Assembly: GCF_026914185.1 (NCBI RefSeq)
Contig: NC_070572.1
Span: 310,001 to 374,000 of the forward strand
DNA: 64,000 bases
Source of the DNA: Puccinia triticina
Lineage: Eukaryota; Basidiomycota; Pucciniomycetes; Pucciniales; Pucciniaceae
Direction: 5' to 3'
The notes beneath the pieces were generated by a model. It was not told the origin of the DNA. It saw nothing but the letters and a program-made list of their open reading frames with translations, and ran no database searches. Position 1 is the stretch's first letter, and the number at the start of each line of letters is the position of its first letter. Made by a program: the position numbers and the translations under genes. Positions 1 through 11,185 of the stretch are shown in pieces.

Positions 1-496
1 CAACGGCAGCTTTTGGCTCCGCGTGGAATCCCTGTGGATTCCCTGTGATCCCAACGTGAAGGTCGGGCACCAGGGGATGGGGGAAACTAAAAAGACAAGG
101 GGGACTCTTTTCACAGGCTGGGTGCTTTTTGGCGGCGCAAGCAATTGGCTGAAGGGTGGCTGGATGGCCTCCGAGGGGGATTGGGAGTCAAAGAAAGAAC
201 AGTCAGCGGGTTCAGCAAAAAAAAGGTGGATGGGGTAGCGGTTGCGGAAAAAGATGGGATGGGCGGCTGCTGGGGGGCTGGGTTGTGGGTGTGACCAGTC
301 GGGTGGGGAGGGGGGGCTGGGTTGAGGGGCATTTTTGTGGGGGTAAGTGGGAAGGAAGGAGGAAGTGTTTGGTAAGCGGACCACAAGGTTTCCGCCTGTG
401 CTGCAGGTTGTGCAGCTCTTATTGACCCCAATCCTTCTCAGCTGGCAAGGCTGCACCCGTCGGGGCGTCAAGATTTTCATGCAAAGTGTAATTGAT
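1..496. other. Gene-free flank, GC-rich
   Basis: No supported gene. The stretch is purine-rich on the plus strand with runs of G and short open frames on both strands that lack protein-like composition. I see no repeat boundary until the MITE that begins at 497. Confidence 0.4.
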
Positions 497-1110
497 CCAA
501 CTTAACTAAGACCCTCTCTTTGTGGAGGGGGGACGCCGTCCCGCAGGGACCCTCCAAAGGAGGGACTTATACACTATGCACCAGTGCTTGCCCTACTCTT
601 TCTTGTTTTTTTGCTGTTTTTCATTCTATTGCTTGTACCTCCTCAGTCGTGAGGAATAGAATGAAGGTTCCACTGAGCCAAATGACCCCTTCCTTCTCCT
701 GCATCTTGTAGACCTTCTCACCATTTTTTACTGTCATAATAAGACTTTCAAAGTGCTCAGGTTTGATGGCACCACTCCCTGTACTCTGACTGGTGGCTTT
801 GCATTACATAAGCAGCCTGCAGATGTATTGCCCATGGAAAACAAGGAAAAAGACCAATTTTGAAGTGAGTGGGACACTTGATTTTTGGCATGCTTGTAGA
901 GAAGAAGCAGGCGGTCATGGCACACTGAACAAGAAAAAAAAAGGTTGAGTGGATCAAATTTGACAGTGTTTCTAAAATAATGCCCTGCCAAATGCCAAAA
1001 AGAGTAGGGCGGGTAGGGGGGTATACAGCGCAAGTCCCTCCTTTGGAGGCTTGCTTTGCAAGGGGAGCTCTGCACCAGGCCCTCCAAAGAGGGTCTTGTG
1101 TTAAGTTAGG
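497..1110. mobile_element. 614-bp MITE-like element, 8-bp target duplication
   Basis: The ends are inverted repeats: CCAACTTAACTAAG on the left and, read from the other end, CCTAACTTAACACAAG. Similarity continues inward through CCCTCC-rich sequence including a shared CCTCCAAAGGAGGGACTT block. The flanks carry an identical 8-bp TAATTGAT (489-496 and 1111-1118), read as a target-site duplication. No transposase frame lies inside, so it is non-autonomous. An 8-bp duplication fits hAT mobilisation, but the ends do not match a family I recognise. Related ends occur at about 17641 and 29819. Confidence 0.75.
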
Positions 1111-1118
1111 TAATTGAT

Positions 1119-1557
1119 TGGGTGCAACACTTACCAGCTGGTGAGGATGCTCCATCTCATCAGGAGTGTTCCTGTCACCTCACTGGCTGGGAGCAATGCA
1201 TTCCAGTCAGCGAGAGCAATTTGGTCAACTACACCACGGGCGCACCAGAACATCATCTGGAGGTATGCGCTGCCGTTGTTCTGATGGTTTGTCTGCCCAC
1301 GGCGGCAACCATTGGAGATTGGTACACATGTATGTTCCGGTAAACGTTGGGCCAACCAAGCCGTTGGCTGGGCGTTGGAGGTAATCCCCGGAGCGGGTGC
1401 AAAACGTACCCGGGTCACCCCATTGCCGCCCGGAGGCCTGGTGGCCTGGGCCGCCACCGCCACCTGATGGGGGCCCAATCGGCAGGCACCAATAGGCATG
1501 TTCTGGCCAGTGGCTCGGCTGCAAGCAGTGCTGATGCCACTGGACGAGTGTAGTAAC
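1119..1557. other. Gene-free repeat-derived stretch
   Basis: No supported gene. It contains palindromic GTTGG/CCAAC motifs (around 1340-1375) resembling those in the inverted repeats near 3090-3290, so it is probably part of the same repeat complex. Confidence 0.35.
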
Positions 1558-2462
1558 ACTGTGGGCATCTCAATGTTGCTGCGGACCGCAGCAACATCTG
1601 ACGATTCAGTGGGGATTCAAACCCCGCGCAACAAGTATTGCAGCAACACTTGGCCGGCTGTCCATCAGCCAGCCACCGGGGTATGTACACACAACGCACC
1701 TCTTGATGGCCGGCACAACAACCAGTCACCAAGAGGAGTACGCACTCCTCTTGATGGCTGGCCCAACAACCGGCCATCAGGAGGAGTCCTTGTGCCGGCC
1801 GTTGAGAGTTGTCCACACTCCTCTCAATGACCATCATAACAACTGGTCATTGGGAGGAGGAGTCCACACTCCTCTCAATGACCAGCACAAGGACCAGTCA
1901 TTGGGAGGAGGAATCCATACTCCTCTCAATGCCAACACAGGCCGGCGTCGAGAGGAGTACATGCACCTCAATGCCCGGTCTGTGCCGTCCATTGAGGGAA
2001 GTGTGTATTGTGATTCCAGGAATGCTTGGACGGATTTTCAAGCTGTGCACTTGAAATCATGGGATCCTGAAATTTGAGTTCAGGATTTTATCAATTTTTT
2101 CTCCCAATTAGGGCAGGGTGACTTGTAAGCTGTGCAAAAGATAAAAATTTAACTGTTGCTGTACACTTCAAACCCATAACTATATCCCGATGAAAATTTT
2201 GAGTTGTCCAAGACTAAGCAGAAACACAATATGTACTCCTCCCAATGACCGGGCCTTGGGCCAGCCATTGAGAGGAGTGTGTACTCCTCTTGGTGACCGG
2301 TCGTTGTGCCGGCCATCGAGAGGTGTCTGTACTCCTCTTGACGCCGGTGTGTGCTGGCATCAAGAGGAGTGTGGACTCCTCCCGATGACCGGTCCATGAG
2401 CTGGTCACTGAGAGGAGTGAGAGGAGTGTGTAATCCTCTCAATGGCCGGCAGTCCTTGTGTT
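1558..2462. repeat. Hairpin-unit array, copy A
   Basis: A tandem series of imperfect palindromes of about 45-55 bp. A typical unit opens with ACTCCTCTCAATGACCAGC, has a short spacer, then the complementary GCTGGTCATTGGGAGGAG arm. At least eight such units run through the block, with arms that differ by compensating-looking substitutions. The block starts with a segment (1558-1640) also found at 3441-3520 and is a direct duplicate of copy B. A 222-bp insertion (2008-2229) separates the units here but not in copy B. No coding function is implied by the open frames that pass through it. Confidence 0.75.
2008..2229. mobile_element. 222-bp MITE, TA target site (Tc1/mariner-like)
   Basis: Copy B of the hairpin array reads straight through this point, so copy A shows the filled site and copy B the empty one. 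The insert begins TTGTGATTCC and ends GAAACACAA, giving short inverted ends (TTGTGNTTC). It is flanked by TA on both sides (2006-2007, 2230-2231). A TA target fits the Tc1/mariner superfamily. There is no coding capacity. Confidence 0.6.
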
Positions 2463-2614
2463 ATGTATGTATTTCAAAGCAACCAGTTGACCAACGGTCT
2501 GACCACCGTGGAGCCACCAACCAGGGTTTCTCACCAGTTTGCCAACGCCTGAGGGGTTGGCAAGACGGTCGAAGAGCTCAGCCGCGGGACCAACGGTCCC
2601 AATTTGAGAAAGTG

Positions 2615-2912
2615 CGCCCGTGGTGTAGAGTTGTATACACCACCAGGCCTGTTTCTGGCATCCCAGACCGTTGTTGCAACGGTCTGGTTCAGCAGACATG
2701 TTCCCAACGGGCCTGCATCGTCTATGTCAAGTGACCCGTCGAGCATGCGGAGGTCTGACCGCTGCAACAACGGATGGAAATAATCCGTTGTGCAGACGAG
2801 TTTTCAACGAAAAGACAACATTTGGTGTCTTGATGAAGACTCTGACCCCAGGAATGAAACCCAGGACCTTCCTGGGGACCTAGATAGGTTGCAATTCCAG
2901 GTGTGCACTTCA
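2615..2912 (+). repeat. Inverted repeat arm 1 (partner 4218-4498)
   Basis: This segment is present in reverse orientation at 4218-4498 with about 90% or better visual identity. It includes a repeated AACGGTCTGG motif pair and a tRNA T-arm-like block near 2850-2875. It has no gene. Confidence 0.7.
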
Positions 2913-2914
2913 AT

Positions 2915-3134
2915 CAATTGTGCATAGTGCTTGCTGATTGCACCATGCCCTGTGCCCCTCGTGATCAGAGTTTGCCCTGCGGCAACCAGCAAACCACCAT
3001 GCGTCCCGAGGTGTGGCGCCCCCTTTTGCACGCTCAGACACCCGCCCGCACGCTCAGACACCCCGCCCAACCAATTGCAAACCGTGGTCCCACCAATAAA
3101 CCAACGGTCTGGTGGGCCCAACGTTCATCAGAAT
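2915..3134 (+). repeat. Inverted repeat arm 2 (partner 3233-3436)
   Basis: From CAATTGTGCATAGTGC to the CATCAGAAT at 3134, the sequence is repeated in reverse at 3233-3436. The roughly 100-bp spacer between the arms makes this a large foldback structure. Confidence 0.7.
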
Positions 3135-3232
3135 GACATGAACGTACACCACGGGGGCAATTCACCGATGGGACAATGTTCTCCCACCGGTTTGCCTTCG
3201 GAGGGGCCGCCTGCAGCAGCTTCCGTTAAAAC

Positions 3233-3436
3233 ATTCTGATGAACGTTGGGCCCACCAGACCGTTGGTTTATTGGTGGGACCACGGTTTGCAATCAGTTGG
3301 GCAGGGCGTCCGAGCATGCAAAAGGGGGCACTACACCTCAGGACCAAGGCATGGTGGTTTGCTGGTCACCGCAGGGCAAACTCTGATCACAAGGGGCACA
3401 GGGCATGGTGCAATCAGCAAGCACTATGCACAATTG
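3233..3436 (-). repeat. Inverted repeat arm 2, partner copy
   Basis: Reverse-complement partner of 2915-3134. It joins directly to array copy B at 3441, so the foldback and the array moved or duplicated together. Confidence 0.7.
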
Positions 3437-3440
3437 ATTG

Positions 3441-4142
3441 ACACTGCGGGCATCTTGATGTCGCTGCGGACCGCAGCAACATCTGACGATTCAGTGGGGA
3501 TTCGAACCCCGCGCGACAAGTAATGCAGCGACACTTGGCTGTCTGATGGACAGCCGGCCACCGGGGTATGTACACACAACGCACCTCTCAATGGCCGGCA
3601 CAACGACCGGTCACCGAGAGGAGTACGCACTCCTCTCGATGGCTGGCCCAAGGACCGGCCATCAGGAGGAGTCCTTGTGCCGGCCATTGAGAGTTGTCCA
3701 CACTCCTCTCGATGACCAGCATAACAACTGGTCATTGGGAGGAGGAGTCCACACTCCTCTCGATGACCAGCACAAGGACCGGTCATCGGGAGGAGGAATC
3801 CATACTCCTCTCAATGCCAACACAGGCCGGCGTCGAGAGGAGTACATGCACCTCGATGCCCGGTCTGTGCCGTTCATCAAGGGAAGTGTGTATGTACTCC
3901 TCCCGATGACCGGGCCTTGGGCCAGCCATCAAGAGGAGTGCGTACTCCTCTTGGTGACCGGTCGTTGTGCCGGCCATCGAGAGGTGTCTGTACTCCTCTT
4001 GACGCCGGTGTGTGCTGGCATCAAGAGGAGTGTGGACTCCTCCCGATGACCAGTCCATGAGCTGGTCACCGAGAGGAGTGAGAGGAGTGTGTTATAATCC
4101 TCTTGATGGCCGGCACAAGGACCGGTCATTGAGAGGTTGTTA
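3441..4142. repeat. Hairpin-unit array, copy B
   Basis: Direct duplicate of 1558-2462 lacking the 222-bp insert. It is the same succession of palindromic units built on CTCCTCTCGATGACCGG and its complement. Many substitutions between copies fall on both sides of a palindrome, which suggests gene conversion or template switching within units. Confidence 0.75.
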
Positions 4143-4217
4143 TGTATTGGTGGCCGGCTGTCCAAAGGCAAATCGATCAGCCGGCCAGATGTCGCTGTTC
4201 TGATATGCAGCGTCATG

Positions 4218-4498
4218 ATGTTGAAGTGCACACCTGGAATTGCAACCTATCCAGGTCCCCAGGAAGGTCCTGGGTTCGATTCCTGGGGTCAGAGTCTTCA
4301 TCAAGACACCAAATGTTGTCTTTTCGTTGAAAACTCGTCTGCACAACGGATTATTTCCATCCGTTGTTGCAGCGGTCAGACCTCCGCATGCTCGACGGGT
4401 CGCTTGACATAGAGGATGCAGGCCCGTTGGGAACATGTCTGCTGACCAGACCGTTGCAACAACGGTCTGGGATGTCAGAAACAGGCCCGGTGGTGTAG
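4218..4498 (-). repeat. Inverted repeat arm 1, partner copy
   Basis: Reverse-complement partner of 2615-2912. It holds a T-arm-like GGTTCGATTCC (B-box consensus) around 4268, but no A-box or cloverleaf accompanies it. Confidence 0.65.
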
Positions 4499-4499
4499 A

Positions 4500-4800
4500 A
4501 CCTCGTCGACCAGGAGGCTATCACATTGCTCCCGGTCAACGAGACTGTACCGCGCGGCGTCGAGCGAGATGCATTCCTCCCGGTCAACGACTCTCTCCCG
4601 GTCAACGACTCTCGTTGACCAGGATGCATTTTATACCCAGTCGGCGAGATTATACAACCTTGCCGACTGCCGACTGGTAAGGCTGTGCAGTCCAGTTGAC
4701 CGGGTGCAATCGATGTCTACCAGCCGGCGAGGTTGCACCCTGCCGGTCGGCGAGAGTGTGCTGCAACCTTGTCGGCTGGGATGAGTACCTCTGCCCTCTT
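4500..4800. repeat. Second type of short palindromic units
   Basis: Repeated CCCGGTCAACGA / TCGTTGACCGGG and GTCGGCGAG / CTCGCCGGC blocks form short inverted repeats, including two adjacent direct copies near 4576-4610. This resembles the hairpin arrays in design but differs in sequence. From 4800 to about 5500 I see no gene or clear repeat. Confidence 0.45.
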
Positions 4801-5529
4801 GTGTAGCCGGGCCTCAGCCAAAGTCAAACGGAGCATCATGGTTGCTCATTGGGAAAATGCAGGAAGATGCATAATTCCCAGTGACTAATCCTACTCCAGA
4901 CTCTTGGAGGATACCCCGCATCTCCAGTGAAGATGGCCGCGGGAGCCGACCCTGCATGCTGTAAAGGCTGACCATTTTCTTGGGCAGGTCGGCTCAACCA
5001 ATGACGATCTGAAGAGGCTCGCTACATAAATATTTACATCTGGCGTAGACGTCTGGCCGTGATAGGAGTTGGCCACCAGTGAGCCGAGCAGGGATCTGGC
5101 AGGATGGTTACATAAGATCGGACTCCCAACATCGTTACATATCGCTGGAGATAATTCGGGCACCCTTTTGCGTGGTGACAGATGGCGACAACGTACGTTT
5201 TGCACATGGAAGCGCGAGCTATAATGCGGTGGCGACGATGTGACTCGCGTCCTGGCCCAGGTCGGTGAGGATGATCCCTCGTCGAGTCGTCTCGCCCTTC
5301 TGACTGGGCCTAAGCAGATGGCCGGTAATCTGGCAGCGGGCTGCTTGCTACTGAGGGCGGTGGGAAGATCGCTTGAGCTCGCGCATTGTATCCTTTATGG
5401 ATCGTCGGCTAAGCAGCAACCATATTCAGAGATATCCAACTGACGGAAACTAACTGAGTCAGACTGAGGCTAGCTGAGTCGTGACTCTGAGGAGGCCATC
5501 GCAACATTTCCGGCGGTCGATCTGGTGGA

Positions 5530-5537
5530 TATAAATA
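5530..5537 (+). promoter_or_regulatory. Probable TATA box of chitinase gene 1
   Basis: TATAAATA lies 340 bp upstream of the start codon at 5870. The surrounding sequence (CGGTCGAT to CATGCG) is recognisably conserved upstream of chitinase 2, where the equivalent position (about 14536) reads CATTAAAG. The distance to the ATG implies a long 5' leader or a 5' intron. Confidence 0.45.
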
Positions 5538-5869
5538 CCATGCGCTTTGTCGCCTTTGTGACACAAATAAATACATACCCCATCCTACCCCTCCCTTGCC
5601 TTTATCTGCCTCCCTGGATATCCTACTCTTCTCCGCCTGATTATTAAACCAACCAGGCCTCGCGTCCACCTCCCCAGACCACCCATCCCCGCACTCATCA
5701 AGAGCCCACGGGTCCCCTCTTTCCCCTGCTGCATTTATACACATTCCCCCATCGGCCCATCTCTCGCCGAAAGGCCCATCCCTCGAACACTTCCGTTCGA
5801 CTAGTTACTCACCCCGAATCACGCCCAATACAACTTCGCTAACGTATATCAGCAGATCCTCCGCCTACT

Positions 5870-7993
5870 ATGAGGTCCTCAACATCATGGACAGTTTGGC
5901 TCTCGTCATGCATCCTCATGCTCTCCGTCTTGGGCCCAAGCTTCGTGGATTCCAAGAAACACAAGGGCGCCTGCTCCAGCGTCGGCAAGTTTAGAAAGAC
6001 GAAGAAGGTTATGGGTTACTACCCCGTTTACAACTTCGAAATTCAATCGCCGAAGCAAGTCGATTATTGTAAATTATATTTTTACTCTTGACAAGCTCCC
6101 TCTATGCCCGGCATAATTATCCAACTGAAGAAGCGTTGTTTCTTCTTCTCTCCCGACGTCCTCTGATGTCCAGCTCTTTACACGGACGTGCTCTTTTTCG
6201 TGGCTGTGCCTGAAACCAACCACACCTTCAGTTACGGTGATAAGCTTACCCCGCAGCATGCAGAAGAGCTGGCAGTCGAGTTCGTTCATCTAGCGAAGAA
6301 AAGTCAGTCATATCATTTCCCGGACTTCCGTCAAAGCAGACGGTATTTCCAGCCGCTAAACATTTCCTTTTTCCGCCCCTGACGTTCACACACAACCCCA
6401 TCTCAACGCTTATCCAGACAATGTGAACCCACTCATTTCTTATGGTGGCTGGGCCGGCTCAAGGTCAGTCCCACTGGGCTCTTTCTCCTGCGTCTGTTCT
6501 CATCCAGCCACGTGCCAACTTTCTTCCTTCTATAGACACTTTTCCGAACTGTCTTCGACAGCTGATCGCAGGACTGTCTTCGCGAAGACGATGGTCCAAT
6601 ATGCGAAAAAGCTTGGGTTTGTTGGCTTGGACCTCGACTGGGAATGTGAGCCTAATTTTCTCCACCAGCTATTGTCTATTCACCAAGATGTTCTGACTCT
6701 TTGTTTGATGCTTCTCCAGATCCCAACGGGTAAGTTTTTTCTCATTGACATATGGAGCTCTCCGCATGACCAAACCTCCTGGGCTACAAATCTGACGCAA
6801 TTTATGCCCTTACAGTGAGGGAATCGGTTGTAATTCTCGCTCGCCTCAAGACACTGTGAACTTTGGCCTGCTCATCAAGGTATTTCTTTCTTCCTCCTTG
6901 GCAAGCTCTGGAACTGTCGTTAAGGTTGTCTGTTAACAAATCAACGCCAACAGGAAATCAGACGTATATGGCCACAAGCACAGCTCACTGCAGCACTCGG
7001 TCTTTCCGGGCTCGTCGGCTCCGATGGAAACCCTGCCAGCTCGTCCGAGACTGCTGAGATTGCTCACAACTTGGATTTCGTGTACGTATCCAATTTATTT
7101 CCGACACACGATCTGACCAAGCTTCCAACCGCCCAGCTGACCCCTGGTGTTCCACATTTCATAACCGTAGTAATCTGATGGCCTATGATGTATTTGGAGC
7201 CTGGGCCCAATACACCGGCCCGTTGGCTCCGCTTGATGGCAGCTGCGCGCCCGCCGGATTGACACAGTCTGTTCAAACCGGTGTCGAGGTGATGGTCAAG
7301 CAAGGCTTCAAAGCCGAACAAGTCGTTTTGGGTCTGCCCGCCTATGCTAAGCGTCTGCAGCTAGTCTCACCGCAGCTGACGCCGATGACTGTCAATGGCC
7401 ACAAGACATTGATTTATCAGAAACATACCGAAGTCACCCCGGTAAGTCTTTCAGTGTCAATGCCGATTGAATGGTGTACTCATAGTGCATACCGTTTTCC
7501 TTTCCCCAGCCCGGTGGTATCGCCGACGATAAGCCAGGAAAGGATGTCTGTGGGAAAGAGCAGAACTGGGGAGGCTCTTTCCTCACCACCGAACTGATCT
7601 CCAACGGATGGTTGTCCTCCGATCACAAAACTGGTCTCAATGGCTACAAACGTCATTTCGACGAGTGCAGCGGAACTGTGCGTAGCGTTTTCTTCGCGGC
7701 TGCGCTCCGATGCCTGATCTCAAGCTGATCAGTTGAAACCTTCCTCATCATCAACAGCCTTTCCTCACAAACGGGACGTATTTCATCACATATGAGGACC
7801 ACAAGACATCGGTTGCCAAAGCTAAATTCGCCCAGGAGCACCACCTAGCCGGTGTCTTCTTGTAAGCTTATCTCGCCAACTCGTCGCACCGCCCATGATC
7901 TGACCCCCTCTTCTGATTTTTCTCTCGGTTTATAGTTTTGATACAACCGGTCCCACCAATTGGACGGTCTCTGCTGTCGGCCGAGCGCTTTGA
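5870..7993 (+). CDS. GH18 chitinase, paralogue 1 (11 exons)
   Basis: Secreted glycoside hydrolase family 18 protein, expected to cleave beta-1,4 bonds in chitin with an acid-base glutamate. Exons by splice sites and frame: 5870-6068, 6174-6302, 6418-6463, 6536-6645, 6720-6729, 6816-6879, 6954-7081, 7171-7441, 7510-7677, 7758-7861, 7936-7993, giving 428 residues. Residues 1-28 form a signal peptide with a hydrophobic core. SYGGW (strand beta-3) and the catalytic FVGLDLDWE motif are present, with Glu161 as predicted proton donor. The first Asp of the usual DxxDxDxE is Val154. MAYDVFG marks beta-6. There is no chitin-binding module. Exon 5 is only 10 nt. The ATG is the first in frame and directly precedes the signal peptide. 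Its paralogue is at 14852. Likely roles are cell-wall remodelling or host interaction. Confidence 0.9.
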
Positions 7994-9642
7994 AAACTAC
8001 GAACTCTCTCTATTCAAGGAGATTTTCTCATCCAATCGTCCCCGTCACATCCTGTCTGGGAGCTTCATTCGTTATGATTCTTGAATATTGATGTAAAGGG
8101 CGTATAAGTACATAAAAATATCGAACAAAAGAACCACATAGTCGATCACTTAAATTATATCTTCACTTTATTTGTGGTTACGCATCGCTATCATTGATCT
8201 CCTTTCTTCCCTCCGGCCTGGGCTGCCTTTTGCGAACATATTGTTTCATCTTTCTGGTCGGGCGTTTTCAGCGGATTGTTTTTATTTTTCTTGGGATGAC
8301 GTCTTTAAACTCAATAACAAAATTATATACGTTTATACAACAGAATTTTGGCAAATAACCTGCAGCGTTTGTCCTTTCCTCCACAACCAGCATGTGTAAA
8401 GTCTCACATGGGACTGAATGCATGCCAGCCATTGGGCGTAGCAAACCAAGCTTCTCGGAGTTAGAAAATAATCTACGAAACTACCAACTTGAAATTTGTC
8501 TTGGGTTTAAGAAACCAGAATCCATAAATCCATGATTCCAGCACTTGTAATTGTTTGCTAAGTACAAATACAATTTAATTTTTTGTATTCTTTGTAATCA
8601 GTGATGGGAAGACAAGATCTATAAAGACAACATCAAAAAGATGACAATGCTAGCTCTGTGTTACTAACTCCCTTAGGTCTTTTCAATTCAGGAAAGATGC
8701 TCTAGGTGAGTTGGAAGAGTATTATATATTCTGGATTACTAGTGGAAGACTGTTAGCTTACTTGATGACCAGCAACTGGTCATTGAGATGAATGAGTGGA
8801 TACTTGTCCTACTCTCAGTGGCTGGTATCTATGTAGTGGTATGAGTGTGGTATGCAGTCATGTGTTGCGTCCGGTGTGGGCCGGAGGAGGCTAAGTGCTC
8901 CTCCGGCTGGCTGAGCCGCAGCCCATTACAGTCTACAGAAATGTGACCTTGGTTACAAACTTTGTAGCCGGCAGTTGAATCATAAACAGCAAAGTGTTGC
9001 TGCAACTGACAATTCATGCTCACATTGTGGTGTGCTGTGCCTGTGCCTATGCTAAAAGCATTAATGCAGTGGTGTAGGCATATTGCAGTTACATACAATT
9101 ACAAACTACAGGAATTAAAAGAGGAGGATGTTCATAGTGTACAGACAGGTATGACGTGAAGCAAGGGTATCATCTTGAGTTATAAATCCTCCTGAATTTC
9201 CTTGGTCTATACAAGCAGAGAATCAGATCCAGAATTTTGCAGATTGGCTGAGTTCAATGGTGAATTAAGGGCCTATGGGTTCAAAAGCTGATGAAGTTGG
9301 TGGTTTACCTTGAGGCTGGACTTCACACACAAACACTGTGGGCCTTGAGAGCACCAAGTCTATCCATATTTCATATTACATGTTGCACTGTCAGTATGCA
9401 TAATCCTGCCACACTTAAACTACAGATTGGGGTCATTCATTCAACAATTGCATATTGGAGGGTGAAAGAATAATTATGGAGGAGAGGAAGGAAGATGGGA
9501 GGAGAGGCTTTGACCCCCAACAACTAGGATGTGAGGAGTTGGAAACAGGACAGGCAGCTGTGTGCAGAGTGTGTGGAAGAGGATGCAAGGTTGCACAGAA
9601 GACATGACATCATGCAGCACATTACACACATGCCAATCCTTT
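7994..9642. other. Intergenic region without supported gene
   Basis: Downstream of chitinase 1 the sequence is AT-rich with no long protein-like frame. Positions 8764-8788 hold a perfect hairpin, GATGACCAGC with its complement, identical in design to the array units at 1.6-4.1 kb. A small GGCCGGAGGAG / CTCCTCCGGC palindrome lies at about 8880-8905. Confidence 0.4.
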
Positions 9643-9995
9643 GAGGACCCTGGAAAGCCCTGACCAAGCCACCTCATGTAAATTTTGCTAATTCCATTTT
9701 TTGGATACGTGGGGAAATTGTGTTTTTCCCAATTGGACATGAGGAGGATTTTTTGGGAGAAAGGCCCACTGGGGCAAAATTAGACAAAAAAAAAGCCTTT
9801 TTTGGCTGGGAATTGAACCCAATAGTTTTTCTTTCCAGGCAAGCCCAAAATATACCAATTACATTAGGAACATCTTGGAAAAATAAACCAATTTAGATAT
9901 GTATCCAGTGATTTACATGAGGAGCATTTTGCAAAAAAATGTCCCCCAGATATGTGTTACATGAGGTGGCTTGGTGGGGGCTCTCTGGGGTCTTA
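9643..9995. mobile_element. Probable MITE with ~40-bp inverted ends
   Basis: The left end includes ACCAAGCCACCTCATGTAA and the right end its complement TTACATGAGGTGGCTTGGT, with further similarity outward (AGGACCC versus AAGACCC). Internal ACATGAGGAG motifs repeat. A target duplication is not clear, so the outer boundaries are approximate. Confidence 0.45.
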
Positions 9996-10754
9996 TGCTG
10001 TGTAGCTGAGTGCCTCCTGCAGCATAAATACTGAAAAAATTATAGCTGGAGGCAAGGGAAAGCAGAAGGAAGAACATTGGCTTAGCTATAAGGCCCTGTT
10101 TGGCACCAATATAATCAGTGATGTATTTCAAAAATATTTCACAATTATATCAATGAAATACCGGTGGTTTTTGGCAAACCAATATAAAAATTATCCTGTA
10201 ATTACAATCATTACACCTTAATATATTGGCAGCTCAGCCGTTCAGTCCCGGCAGCTCACAAGGTAAACCAACATCCACCAAACCCAACACCTGAAATCTC
10301 TCCAGGGGACCAAGTACACACCCAGCCATCGCCTCAAACACCTCATTGTGGAAGTTTCGGCCGCGGACAAGTTTGTCCGAGAGGAGGAGCAATTCAAAAC
10401 TCAAGAAATCACGCGGCTGCTCAGTGGGAAATGCAGCAACTGACTGCCTCACCTCAAGATTCTCAACCAATTGGTACACAAGATTCCCAACCTGGTTAAA
10501 TTGAAGAACTCCGTGGATCACTTACCACTCTGAATGCCTCCCATTCCAATTTCCCACCACCCAGGGCAAAATCTGTTTATTGATGATATTGCACTTGGCA
10601 GCAAGGGTGGAAACATCCACCCACCCAAGAAACAGCCAAATGACATCTGTCAGCCCTATCACCAACGGTGAAACAATCCGATACAATCCGGGTATTGGCC
10701 GATACGGTGTATCATATTGTTTTTTTGCTACATACCAATTTGATACTATGTATT

Positions 10755-10886
10755 GTATTGAAAAAGAGATACAATACACTGTATTGTATTGAAAAAGAGA
10801 TACAATACACTGTATTCTATTGAAAAAGAGATACAATACACTGTATTGTATTAAAAAAGAGATACAATACACTGTATTGTATTGAA
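10755..10886. repeat. 31-bp palindromic AT-rich minisatellite, ~4.3 copies
   Basis: Each unit contains ATACAATACACTGTATTGTAT, an almost perfect palindrome, joined by a GAAAAAGAG spacer. Degenerate relatives of the ATACAATAC motif continue to about 11070. The unit does not code. Confidence 0.7.
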
Positions 10887-11185
10887 AAAACAATACAGTG
10901 TAGATCCCCCCAATACACAGAATATGGGACTGTATTGGCAACCCAATACGCATGTATCAGACTGTATTGGATGGTATTGGCAACCTGATACACCATATTG
11001 GATTGGATCAGCGGACCAACACAATACTGATACAATGTATTGGGACCAAAACCAATCCAATACATGTATTGAATTGGTTTCAGTGTTGCTACCACATCCG
11101 CACCTGGCCATCTGGCCAAGTACATGGACCTCCCCCAGCCCAAGAACCTCATCCAGGCTGAGTACGTCTGGATTGACTGAACCGG

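Noticed and set aside
4255..4290. tRNA or tRNA-derived SINE suggested by GGTTCGATTCC (B-box); also minus strand near 3490-3515 and near 9815
   Set aside because: A T-arm-like hairpin is present in each case, but no A-box at the right spacing, no anticodon arm and no acceptor stem can be drawn.
10234..10953. Minus-strand frames of 95 and 143 codons
   Set aside because: One runs through the AT-rich 31-bp minisatellite and the other has no domain or supporting splice structure.
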